A stretch of 22,261 bases of DNA, taken from Faucicola sp902506225 (GTDB lineage Bacteria > Pseudomonadota > Gammaproteobacteria > Pseudomonadales > Moraxellaceae). Position numbers and translations under genes: made by a program. Below the pieces are notes generated by a model. The model ran no database searches. It worked only from the letters and a program-made list of their open reading frames with translations, and had not been told where the DNA came from. Shown one piece after another: positions 7,201-13,266 of the stretch; positions within the stretch are counted from its first letter, which is position 1; each line of letters begins with the position of its first letter. Location of the stretch: positions 1 to 22,261 of the forward strand of contig LR733361.1 in NCBI GenBank assembly GCA_902506225.1. Reading direction: 5' to 3'.

Positions 7201-9727
7201 TATTATGCTCCACTGTGGGACTCTGCAATAGTTTAATCGTAATGAAAGCAGGTTGTTGTTCTTTTTCAATCAACAAGCCATAGCGTTCTAAAGCCAATAG
7301 AGCTACACGAATTTGGGTGTTAAGCTGCTCCGCATCATCGTCAATGCCCAAAATCGGCAACAGTAAATTGCCTGCAAACCATTGGTCACTAGGCTGTCTG
7401 CTCAGAATCGGTCTGATTTGTTCCCAACAGTTTTTTAAGGTGTCGGTATTGGGGATACGAGAATTACGTTCTTGTTGGAATTGATTTTCGATGTCGCTAT
7501 TGTCCCACAGCATAAAAGCGTGGGCGTGTTCATGGGATTTTCTTGCCCCACGCCCGATTTCTTGCACATATGATTCAAGATTGTTTGGCACACCACTATG
7601 GATGACGGTATGAATCCCTGCTTTATCAATACCCATACCAAAAGCATTGGTACAAACAACCACGTCCAATTCATTATTTTTAAACTGTTGTAAGATTTGC
7701 TTTTTCTGCGATTCATCAAGTTTGCCATGATAAGCAACTGCTTTGAGATTTTGTTCGGCAAAGTGTTTGGCGTACTCTTCGCAGGCTTTGCGGTTTCTCA
7801 GGTATACAAGGGCAATACCTTGCTCTGGATGTTCAGGATGGTTTTGTTCATACAAGGCATGACGTTCACGCAAGATTTGATAAATTCTCGTCATGCGGTT
7901 TTCTTTAGGCACTTGTTCAAAGTGTGGCGTGATATTCTCTCGCCAAATTTTTAGGCTTTCAACAGGTGTGCCATACTGCACCAAAGGCTTATTATCCGTT
8001 AAAGCCATCAGTTTATTGACCAATTCTTTATCCAAATCTTCTTTGACACGGCTCGATGCAGTAGCGGTCACTAGGCTGACTTTTGGGGCAATGAAATCAT
8101 AATCTCTAGCAGGCTCATCAACGGTTTTGGGCGTATCTTCTGCCAGCAGATCAAATTGACTGTCATGTTTACTAGGCTTTTTCGCTATTGCTTCAATGCT
8201 TGACTTTACTTTTTGAGCGATATCTGGGCTATAACAAGCGATAATATGGTCAGCAATGCGCAAAAAGTCAGGGCGAAAATCGGTGCCCCATTGGCTTAAG
8301 GTATGAGCTTCATCCAGTACCCAAAATGCAGGCGGGCGATTTTTAAGCAATTGACGAATACTATGAGTTCGCAAGCGTTCTGGGCTTAAATACAGGATGT
8401 CAATATCGCCTTGCCATACCCCTGTGATAATGCTTTTTTGCGTTTCGGGGGTTTGTCCTGATGTTAGGTAAGCGATACGACTTTCATAGTTGGGCAGTTG
8501 CGTATGTAGATTAATGACTTGATCTTCGATTAAGGCTTTAAGCGGTGAAATAACAACCGTAAGTTGGCGTTGATACTTACTAAAAATCAATGCAGGTAAT
8601 TGGAAAGTTAAACTCTTTCCGCCTCCTGTTGGTAAAATTCCCAGTGGGATATCTTGATTGGCAAGGGTAGCTTTGACAATTTGCATTTGACCATCACGCA
8701 ATTTGTCAAAGCCAAAAAACGCTTTGCATTGGCTGTTAATCCAATCTTCATTAGGCTCATGAATTTGCCAAAAAATTGATTCGGCCTGCTGAAAGCTGAC
8801 TTTATACAAAGGGTGTTTACTAATCCATACAGGACGGCGAGCTTGCGGTTTGGCAAAATAGCGAAGCCAGTTAACAAAACACGCTAAACCCAGATATTGC
8901 CAAGGATTGGTGTTCTCTTTCGGTGTGATTTTTTGCTGTTTGAGTGTATCACAAGCTTGCTTTAGCAATGCAATAAGCTCATATTGATTGCCTTCGGGCA
9001 TTTCGCTCGTGATTTTATCCCAGTCAAAGATACAGTCATTATCGACATAAAAATACTGTTCGTTGGATAACTGCTCAAGATTGGGCAATAGTTGATGGTA
9101 TAAAAACTGGCTATCCAAGGATAAATTATCCCATGCTGTTAGACACAGCTGAAATATTATCCGACTTTCGATACAGTCGAGCACAGGATTGTTATAAGCG
9201 GTATTGGCTTTATAGAGTTTGGCTAACGCATGGGTCGGCTGATGTGGAATCAACAGGCAACTAAGGATAAGCGTATCCCATGTTTTGGCTTGCCAATCAG
9301 CCAACGTGTCATTAGCAATATTCAACTGCTCAATACCGCTGAAAAAATCTACCAATCTTGGCAAATCAAACTCAATTAAATTATGCCCGCCTAAATAGTG
9401 AGCCGTCTGAAAAATCTCAAAAAGCTGGCTTGCATTGTTATTAAACAACGTTTTATCAAATTGCCAATATAAACCATTAGCGATAACTGCTCCGTCAAGC
9501 AGTTTTTGAGTGTCTGGATCAATTTCTAGGTCAAGCCACATGATAGTATCTGGCTTTAACTTAACTTGGTCTAAAATCGCTTGGATGTCGTCTACTGCGG
9601 TTAGGCTTTCAAAATAGTCGCTCAGATTGGATTGTATGTATTCACCTAGCCCTGCAATGGGATTAGGTTCTTTAGGGGGTTGTGAAATAGGTTCGATAAA
9701 TTCTAAATCAGTCGTCATGGGCTTCAT
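4244..9727 (-). CDS. Giant fusion: DEDD-type exonuclease, RecQ-like helicase and UvrD-like helicase
   Basis: This is a single 1827-residue reading frame, the first gene of the operon. Residues about 60-175 look like a DnaQ/DEDDh 3'-5' exonuclease: WLDLEID (D66, E68), then GHNLIEFDLPRL (114-125), then TWDTLIL and HALAKLYK. Residues about 335-745 are a RecQ-like superfamily 2 helicase: LPTGGGKS at 365, DEAH at 472, TATAS at 554, GMGIDKAGI at 697 and QEIGRGARK at 722. A linker of about 450 residues with winged-helix-like segments follows. Residues about 1190-1700 are a UvrD/Rep-type superfamily 1 helicase: GPGSGKTT at 1209, DEFQD at 1338, GDDDQNLYTFRGA at 1385, HSAKGMEFDHIYV at 1621 and VALTRAK at 1656. 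All motor motifs look intact. Two helicases of 3'-5' families plus an exonuclease suggest unwinding and degradation of invading or recombining DNA, in concert with the McrBC-like proteins. The start is uncertain: another ATG lies three codons in, and neither has a good Shine-Dalgarno. Confidence 0.9.
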   Translation of the reverse strand: MKPMTTDLEFIEPISQPPKEPNPIAGLGEYIQSNLSDYFESLTAVDDIQAILDQVKLKPDTIMWLDLEIDPDTQKLLDGAVIANGLYWQFDKTLFNNNASQLFEIFQTAHYLGGHNLIEFDLPRLVDFFSGIEQLNIANDTLADWQAKTWDTLILSCLLIPHQPTHALAKLYKANTAYNNPVLDCIESRIIFQLCLTAWDNLSLDSQFLYHQLLPNLEQLSNEQYFYVDNDCIFDWDKITSEMPEGNQYELIALLKQACDTLKQQKITPKENTNPWQYLGLACFVNWLRYFAKPQARRPVWISKHPLYKVSFQQAESIFWQIHEPNEDWINSQCKAFFGFDKLRDGQMQIVKATLANQDIPLGILPTGGGKSLTFQLPALIFSKYQRQLTVVISPLKALIEDQVINLHTQLPNYESRIAYLTSGQTPETQKSIITGVWQGDIDILYLSPERLRTHSIRQLLKNRPPAFWVLDEAHTLSQWGTDFRPDFLRIADHIIACYSPDIAQKVKSSIEAIAKKPSKHDSQFDLLAEDTPKTVDEPARDYDFIAPKVSLVTATASSRVKEDLDKELVNKLMALTDNKPLVQYGTPVESLKIWRENITPHFEQVPKENRMTRIYQILRERHALYEQNHPEHPEQGIALVYLRNRKACEEYAKHFAEQNLKAVAYHGKLDESQKKQILQQFKNNELDVVVCTNAFGMGIDKAGIHTVIHSGVPNNLESYVQEIGRGARKSHEHAHAFMLWDNSDIENQFQQERNSRIPNTDTLKNCWEQIRPILSRQPSDQWFAGNLLLPILGIDDDAEQLNTQIRVALLALERYGLLIEKEQQPAFITIKLLQSPTVEHNKLLKLYNQLQQINDNLPTQTSIYKIIEKQPNRYHLPELAVALGYSVKQLLNLLRQLVKLGFAQWEIVVNIRLNYTVRHLKSEFNKKKRMLDALKAFIVSNFFQTHYQEMDSVDGFERFDSKALDNWLVSHQYQFRTAKDIFPMLRALNIIATRHHSRQYFTVSSTAETKEQLGIEQLSDNWHNWLTLAEQQLNQLAPLLDEYIFAKLDGKGKEVGENFSLDDIAEQFNLSPIIILHQLEQLQKLGIIELSRLDDDANAIFFIGANKTKKPYNAVAYRYLQQHYEDRCMRIHVLNHWLGSDMDTKRSLMEDYFRKPLTDVIEQYIPKETDVTRPYLKDYKKLILPSYLSDVQKQIIEDKSRASMILAGPGSGKTTVVVHRVAHLLMIEEIKPEKILILAYNRLAVCELRDRLKALVGNNANGVTILTFHALARQITGLSEKDATNEQLDEICSRIAHLNEEKNDDKRRNNARYQWLIEQAIAQLKETPQYFQYIMVDEFQDIDEYQYELIGLLADLQEAETEEETTDNQSSGNYEQRGYLMVVGDDDQNLYTFRGASIKFIQQFEQNYHIDVSQKYYLLNNYRSADNIVNLANEFISQSLPNEERLKDADNSIKPTHIHPDLPIRYGTFHQQKGIDMASWVAHDIQAKLAEFESLEHKPTIAILAPRWQDFDAIQHYLEILGINSQRYNESEQLIPLNSFIGQALYQFLDNERLAIINGQVTTFLENWRKEQHLNPLDKAWQAILGSVADLADVTYEQVLQQLEISQYDSEKAVYLLSYHSAKGMEFDHIYVIDQVSNYHRNQDNSQDTIRPLYVALTRAKQSLTVLQHQQNHHHILADLLAKQGQELTIPAVSKPNYLCFHRFLQLEEIVLTPKALVSEEGRQFVINTFVKDGWGKSDDVFSRFIIKDWNQHKMTSGFYSPKNQLICQFSSNLTKKLGNMNIELAGFTTTQFYQQDMTWYEKHQYHGIETSHYLIVPFMKVMIKI

Positions 9728-9863
9728 TTATTCGAAGTATTGAATATTAAACTTATATCTGCTATTTATAGCATAGCAGATATAATGCTAGATATTTTAA
9801 TAATTATTGGTTGTAATGAATTGTTATGGATAACTTTTTAATTATTGGTCATAAGGAAATATC
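9728..9863. promoter_or_regulatory. Divergent promoter region with a perfect palindrome
   Basis: This gap separates the start of the defence operon (minus) from the gene at 9864 (plus), so promoters for both must lie here or be read from outside. A perfect inverted repeat, ATATCTGCTAT ... ATAGCAGATAT, occupies 9755-9765 and 9773-9783 with a 7-bp spacer. A second, overlapping pair (TAGCAT and ATGCTA) shares the right arm. TATAAT at 9781-9786, inside and just after the right arm, is a good -10 candidate for the plus-strand gene; no convincing -35 was seen. A repressor bound to the palindrome would cover the TATAAT. No regulator gene is adjacent. Confidence 0.6.
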
Positions 9864-11150
9864 ATGAAGTTTGTGTTGCATGAAGCACATCGCCCATTAT
9901 CTGATATGGAAGAGATGAGAACGTTATATGAAAATCTGGTTTATTCTGACTTTCTACTCTATCAGTATCGAGAAGGCAACTTTACGCTTGATACACTTAT
10001 AGACATGATAGCTCTACCAAATATAGCAATCACGGAAGAAGCGATTGACCAATTTAGTAAAAATAGTATTCAGGTAAACAATCTATTTAAAAATTGGTTT
10101 TTACAACTTGGCTTTTTTGAAGATGAAAAACTTTATCAACGAATTAATAGTCTCGATAAAATCATATTAAGTGCTAAGTATGGTAAGCCTTTTGCTTATC
10201 GCTATGAAAGCCTTGTACCAATTGAAAATTTGGTGCTCAATAGTAAAAGAAATTTTTGGCAACATTTTTACGGCATTGTCGGGTTATATCATCATAAAGA
10301 AAGCTTGGAGCGAAGAGATCATGCTAAGAGAAAATTGGTTGAAAAAAAACGAGCTGAAGCCAAAGAAATTGAGCCAATTCACTCATATAACAAATTTATT
10401 GAGTTTCTCTGTCCTGAGTTGAATGGACGGATTTTATTTTGGGGAGAATATAATAAGGCTCTTTACAACGCTGAACCCGAAGAACTAGCTACTTTTTTTA
10501 ATTGGATAAATTTCTATCGAGAATTCATAAGCAATTCTCCAAAAATAGACTTTGAAAATATTGCTCAACATGAAAAATTGGTTTTAGCTTTATTAAAAGA
10601 ATACGCTCAATCCTACTTTTCACTTTTATCATCCAAGCATTGGAAAGTTATTCTTGAATTCTTAAGAAAATATTCATCAAATGAAAGAAAGATTATCGAA
10701 ATTGCAGGAGTATTTCAGAATGAGACTAAAAATAATGAAGCAGTCAGAGATTTTGAACGACTGGCTATGTTTTTCGATGCCGATAAATATATGCTTTATA
10801 CCACATATAATGGTCACTTATCTTATGATTTGAGCGTTGCGCACAGAAGAACATATGAGAAATGGGAATTGGAGAATGATAACTATTTAGATTATTTCGC
10901 AAAAGTCATAGCTTTGGCTGAAGAATCTCGTAATACCCATAAGGTTATAAATATTAAGACTTTAGAAAACACTTTCTCTGAAAGGTTACGCCATAATTTT
11001 TATCCTGTAAGCAAAAGCCTGGTCGATGAATGGATTGAAAAAAGATTGAATTACGAGCGTTACCTAAATGCAGAATATATAATCAAGGAAATTTCTCAAT
11101 TTATCTTTGACAATGAGAGTTTTCTAAAAACTCATTCAGATAACATATAA
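9864..11150 (+). CDS. Hypothetical protein, 428 residues, divergent from the defence operon
   Basis: I do not recognise this protein. It is a soluble-looking, mostly helical, charged protein without a signal peptide or membrane segment. A lysine/arginine/glutamate-rich stretch at about 145-170 (SLERRDHAKRKLVEKKRAEA) suggests a helix or short coiled coil. The C-terminal half is rich in aromatic and acidic residues. No nucleotide-binding, nuclease or HTH signature is evident. TAAGGA lies 7 nt upstream of the ATG as a clear ribosome binding site. Its position head to head with the McrBC-like operon across a shared palindrome makes a defence-related or regulatory role possible, but it could equally belong to the plasmid backbone that begins just downstream. 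The length and strong start signal make it a real gene. Confidence 0.8.
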   Translation: MKFVLHEAHRPLSDMEEMRTLYENLVYSDFLLYQYREGNFTLDTLIDMIALPNIAITEEAIDQFSKNSIQVNNLFKNWFLQLGFFEDEKLYQRINSLDKIILSAKYGKPFAYRYESLVPIENLVLNSKRNFWQHFYGIVGLYHHKESLERRDHAKRKLVEKKRAEAKEIEPIHSYNKFIEFLCPELNGRILFWGEYNKALYNAEPEELATFFNWINFYREFISNSPKIDFENIAQHEKLVLALLKEYAQSYFSLLSSKHWKVILEFLRKYSSNERKIIEIAGVFQNETKNNEAVRDFERLAMFFDADKYMLYTTYNGHLSYDLSVAHRRTYEKWELENDNYLDYFAKVIALAEESRNTHKVINIKTLENTFSERLRHNFYPVSKSLVDEWIEKRLNYERYLNAEYIIKEISQFIFDNESFLKTHSDNI

Positions 11151-11442
11151 TCAATATTAATGTTATTAAATATTATAAGAGTTATCAGCAGGCTTTGTGC
11201 ATAGAGAATACTTGCTTTAGAGCCTAGTAAATGTACAACTTGTTGAAATTAGATGTACAAATTATTGAAAATAGATGTACGGATTATTGAATTAAGATGT
11301 ACAGATTATTGGTATAGGTGTACAAATTATTGAATTGAAAACTTGGTTAACTTTTGTAACCGATGTCACTTAAGGTCACTTACGATTTCATGCTTTTTTT
11401 GTCCATTCTTATAATTAAGCGAAATGCTTAATAACGAGTGGT
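11151..11442. other. Probable replication origin (oriV) with iterons upstream of rep
   Basis: The region combines an AT-rich stretch at about 11151-11185, a DnaA-box-like sequence at 11196-11204 (complement CTATGCACA, one mismatch to TTATNCACA), five iterons at 11232-11340 and short repeats next to the rep start. Those are an inverted repeat GGTTA/TAACC at 11345-11361 and two copies of GTCACTTA at 11365 and 11375. This is the usual order for iteron plasmids, where Rep monomers bind the iterons to open the origin and dimers repress rep from a nearby repeat. The roles of the small repeats are inferred. Confidence 0.8.
11232..11340 (+). repeat. Five tandem iterons, 22-bp period
   Basis: The unit begins TGTACAAATTATTGAA. 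Copies start at 11232, 11254, 11276, 11298 and 11319, a period of 22, 22, 22 and 21 bp, which places the binding sites on the same face of the helix. The TGTAC core is invariant. The first copy diverges most (CTTG instead of ATTATTG-like sequence). They lie directly upstream of the Rep gene and are almost certainly its binding sites. Confidence 0.9.
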
Positions 11443-12453
11443 ATGATGGCAGAGGCAAATTTTTACTGTAAGAGTAGTGATAAAATCATGATTACCAAAT
11501 CCAATACCTTAGTCGAAGCTGGCTATGACTTGACGATGGCAGAACATGATTTAATGACGCTTGCTATCAACAAAATCCATAAACTACAATCCGGTGGTAA
11601 GCAAGTGATGATTACTGCCAAGGAGTTCGCTGCCGCTAATCAGGTCAGTGACATTTACGCTTATAAAACGCTTAAAGATACCGCCAAAACACTGGGTGAA
11701 AAAAAACTAAAATTCACGCTTTATCGTGACCTTTCAATCATATCTGACAAAGAAGAAGATAAATTATCAGTGCTTAAACCGCCTCATAATAACTTTACAA
11801 CACTTCGTGCGGAGTACAATTGGCTACAGGGTATCTCCTACCAAGACCAACAGGGATATCTGTTACTGCATTTTTCTGACCCATTGGCGTTTTTGATTGA
11901 ACATACGGGTAAAGCATACACCAAATACGACTATGTCAAAACCGTAGCTTTCACAGGAGCAAGTAGTAAAAGAATCTATGAGTTAATAACCAAATGGCAA
12001 AAACTGGGTAGTACCCCTGAGATGTCTATCTTTGAGTGGAAAGATTTATTTGGCGTGGCTGACAAGTACCCGAAGGTCGCTGAATTCAGACGGCGAGTGC
12101 TAGACCCTGCTATTGAGCAAATTAACAAGCAAGGCGATTTTAAACTTGAGATCGCCCCAATCAAGGCAGGTCGCAACATCACTCACTTTCGTATCGATAT
12201 TAGCGTTAAAAAGAAAACCGATACAGCGGAAATTAGCGAGTCGAGTGTCAAAATGCTTCATCTTCTAACAGCTTCACAAGCCAGTACCTTTGCAGTCAAG
12301 CTTGCCAATGATACCAATTTTGGCAGTAAATTTGCTCGTTCTGGTGAATCAATGAATGCCTTTATCAGTCGAATTTCTCAAGAATTACAGCGAGAGCAGG
12401 ACAAGGTAACGTTATACATGCCGTACTTGTCAAAGCTTGGATTTAAATGCTAA
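11443..12453 (+). CDS. repM: Replication initiator protein, Rep_3 family (RepB/RepM-like)
   Basis: The 336-residue protein has the features of plasmid initiators of the Rep_3 (RepB/Initiator_RP) superfamily. The opening MITKSNTLVEAGYDLTMAEHDLMTLAINKI is the family's first winged-helix region. A second region around RIYELITKWQKLGSTPEMSIFEWKDLFGVADKYPKVAEFRRRVLDPAIEQIN corresponds to the DNA-recognition winged helix. The length is normal. It probably binds the five iterons at 11232-11340 and recruits DnaA and the host helicase. The start is taken at the first of two ATGs; the ribosome binding site is weak (GAGTGG), and initiation further in, near MITKSN, is possible. Family resemblance is to Moraxellaceae plasmid Rep proteins. 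The symbol is used by analogy. Confidence 0.93.
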   Translation: MMAEANFYCKSSDKIMITKSNTLVEAGYDLTMAEHDLMTLAINKIHKLQSGGKQVMITAKEFAAANQVSDIYAYKTLKDTAKTLGEKKLKFTLYRDLSIISDKEEDKLSVLKPPHNNFTTLRAEYNWLQGISYQDQQGYLLLHFSDPLAFLIEHTGKAYTKYDYVKTVAFTGASSKRIYELITKWQKLGSTPEMSIFEWKDLFGVADKYPKVAEFRRRVLDPAIEQINKQGDFKLEIAPIKAGRNITHFRIDISVKKKTDTAEISESSVKMLHLLTASQASTFAVKLANDTNFGSKFARSGESMNAFISRISQELQREQDKVTLYMPYLSKLGFKC

Positions 12454-12468
12454 ACCATTTTTTAAACT

Positions 12469-12687
12469 TTACTTTGAAGCCTGTTCATCAGGCACGTATT
12501 CAAAAATTTCCCCCATTGTCACGCCCAAAAAATCACACAATTTATCTATCGTATCAAAATCAATTTGTGTTGATTCGTCTTTATAAATCTTATGCAACGT
12601 GGTTTTGCTAATGCCCGTCTGCCTTACCACATCTGCTACACGCAATTTTCTTTCAGCCAATAATAACGGCAAGCGATTATTTATCAT
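12469..12687 (-). CDS. XRE/Cro-family HTH regulator (second of a tandem pair)
   Basis: This is a 72-residue single-domain DNA-binding protein. The helix-turn-helix is at about 12-35 (RVADVVRQTGISKTTLHKIY), followed by helices ending in FLGVTMGEIFEYVP, typical of short Cro/CI-like repressors of the XRE family. The start is placed at the second ATG of an ATGATG, which sits 5 nt from AGAGGT. The gene overlaps the end of the upstream paralogue by about a dozen bases, so the two are translated together. It is about two-thirds identical to that neighbour. It probably controls the divergent integrase operon and itself. It runs convergently towards rep. Confidence 0.88.
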   Translation of the reverse strand: MINNRLPLLLAERKLRVADVVRQTGISKTTLHKIYKDESTQIDFDTIDKLCDFLGVTMGEIFEYVPDEQASK

Positions 12688-12925
12688 CATTCACCTCTGG
12701 CTCTTTTAGAGCATCTTCTGTGTCATTAGGGATATGCTCAAACAGTTCATCAACAGTCACTTCTAAAAATGCACACAGCTTATCAATCGTCTCAAATTCT
12801 ATTCTAGTGGATTGTTCATTATAAATTTTATGCAAGGTCGTTTTGCTGATGCCTGTTTCTCGGACGGCATCAGCGACTTTTAGCCTTTTTTCGGCCAATA
12901 AAAGCGGTAATTTACATTTAATCAT
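12677..12925 (-). CDS. XRE/Cro-family HTH regulator (first of a tandem pair)
   Basis: From the ATG at 12925 (MIKCKLPLLLAEKRL) the protein has 82 residues. A longer frame from 12964 is open, but its extra 13 residues have no counterpart in the paralogue. The HTH (VADAVRETGISKTTLHKIYN) and the core FETIDKLCAFLEVTVDELFEHIP match the downstream paralogue closely. The acidic C-terminal tail (DTEDALKEPEVNDDK) is unique to this copy. It is the promoter-proximal gene of the pair, divergent from the excisionase-like gene at 13040, and probably binds the repeats in 12926-13036. The pair probably arose by tandem duplication. Confidence 0.88.
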   Translation of the reverse strand: MIKCKLPLLLAEKRLKVADAVRETGISKTTLHKIYNEQSTRIEFETIDKLCAFLEVTVDELFEHIPNDTEDALKEPEVNDDK

Positions 12926-13036
12926 AAAAAAGTACCATAAGAGTTGTAAAAAGTACTTGCTCAATTATAAAATTATGGTAAAGTATACCTCAGATAGAAA
13001 AAATACTATCTCAATTATACTTTTTATAAGGAGTCT
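12926..13036. promoter_or_regulatory. Divergent operator/promoter between XRE pair and integrase operon
   Basis: This 111-bp gap contains two copies of CTCAATTATA at 12960-12969 and 13010-13019, exactly 50 bp apart. It also has an inverted pair ACCATAA/TTATGGT (about 12932 and 12973), a GATAG/CTATC inverted repeat (about 12993 and 13006), and several GTA-centred elements (AAAGTACC, AAAGTACTT, AAAGTATACC). Such a cluster is what one expects for cooperative Cro-like repressor binding. AAGGAG at 13028-13033 is the ribosome binding site of the plus-strand gene. Promoter hexamers are ambiguous. Confidence 0.6.
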
Positions 13037-13039
13037 ATG

Positions 13040-13255
13040 ATGACACAAACGTATCTTACCACAGAAGAGCTTTCTGAGCGTATCAAATACAACCCTCGCA
13101 CGATTCGTACACGTCTAAAAGACAGTGTGTTGATTGAAAATATTCACTACATCCGTCCCTTTGGTGGTCGCAAAATTCTATATGTTTGGGAGCGTATCGA
13201 AGAAGATATGTGCAAACCTGCCATGAGCCTAATCAACGGCATGGCGCTACAATAA
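13040..13255 (+). CDS. Small HTH protein, excisionase-like
   Basis: The 71-residue protein has a MerR/excisionase-type beginning (YLTTEELSERIKYNPRTIRTRLKD), a winged-helix fold in which the first helices contact DNA. A basic wing follows (YIRPFGGRKILYVW). Proteins of this type act as recombination directionality factors or transcription activators for the adjacent integrase. The second ATG of ATGATG is preferred because AAGGAG lies 6 nt upstream. The first, 3 bp earlier, is only 3 nt away. The integrase follows 11 bp after the stop, so the two are in one operon. The excisionase role is inferred from position and fold. Confidence 0.75.
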   Translation: MTQTYLTTEELSERIKYNPRTIRTRLKDSVLIENIHYIRPFGGRKILYVWERIEEDMCKPAMSLINGMALQ

Positions 13256-13266
13256 GGAGTAATGAA

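Noticed and set aside
4739..8877. Several open frames of 60-110 codons on both strands within the helicase gene
   Set aside because: They are shadows of the 1827-codon frame, which carries intact motifs throughout its length.
11232..11340. Tandem repeats as a CRISPR array
   Set aside because: The period is only 22 bp with no unique spacers, and the repeats sit directly before a Rep_3 initiator, so they are iterons.
12926..12964. 13-residue N-terminal extension of the first XRE protein
   Set aside because: The paralogue aligns from MIKCKLPLLLAE onwards, and the extension would run through the divergent operator.
13186..13266. Longer N-terminus of the integrase starting inside the excisionase-like gene
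   Set aside because: The extra 27 residues (MGAYRRRYVQTCHEPNQ...) do not resemble an integrase start, while the ATG at 13267 has AAGGAG at 7 nt.
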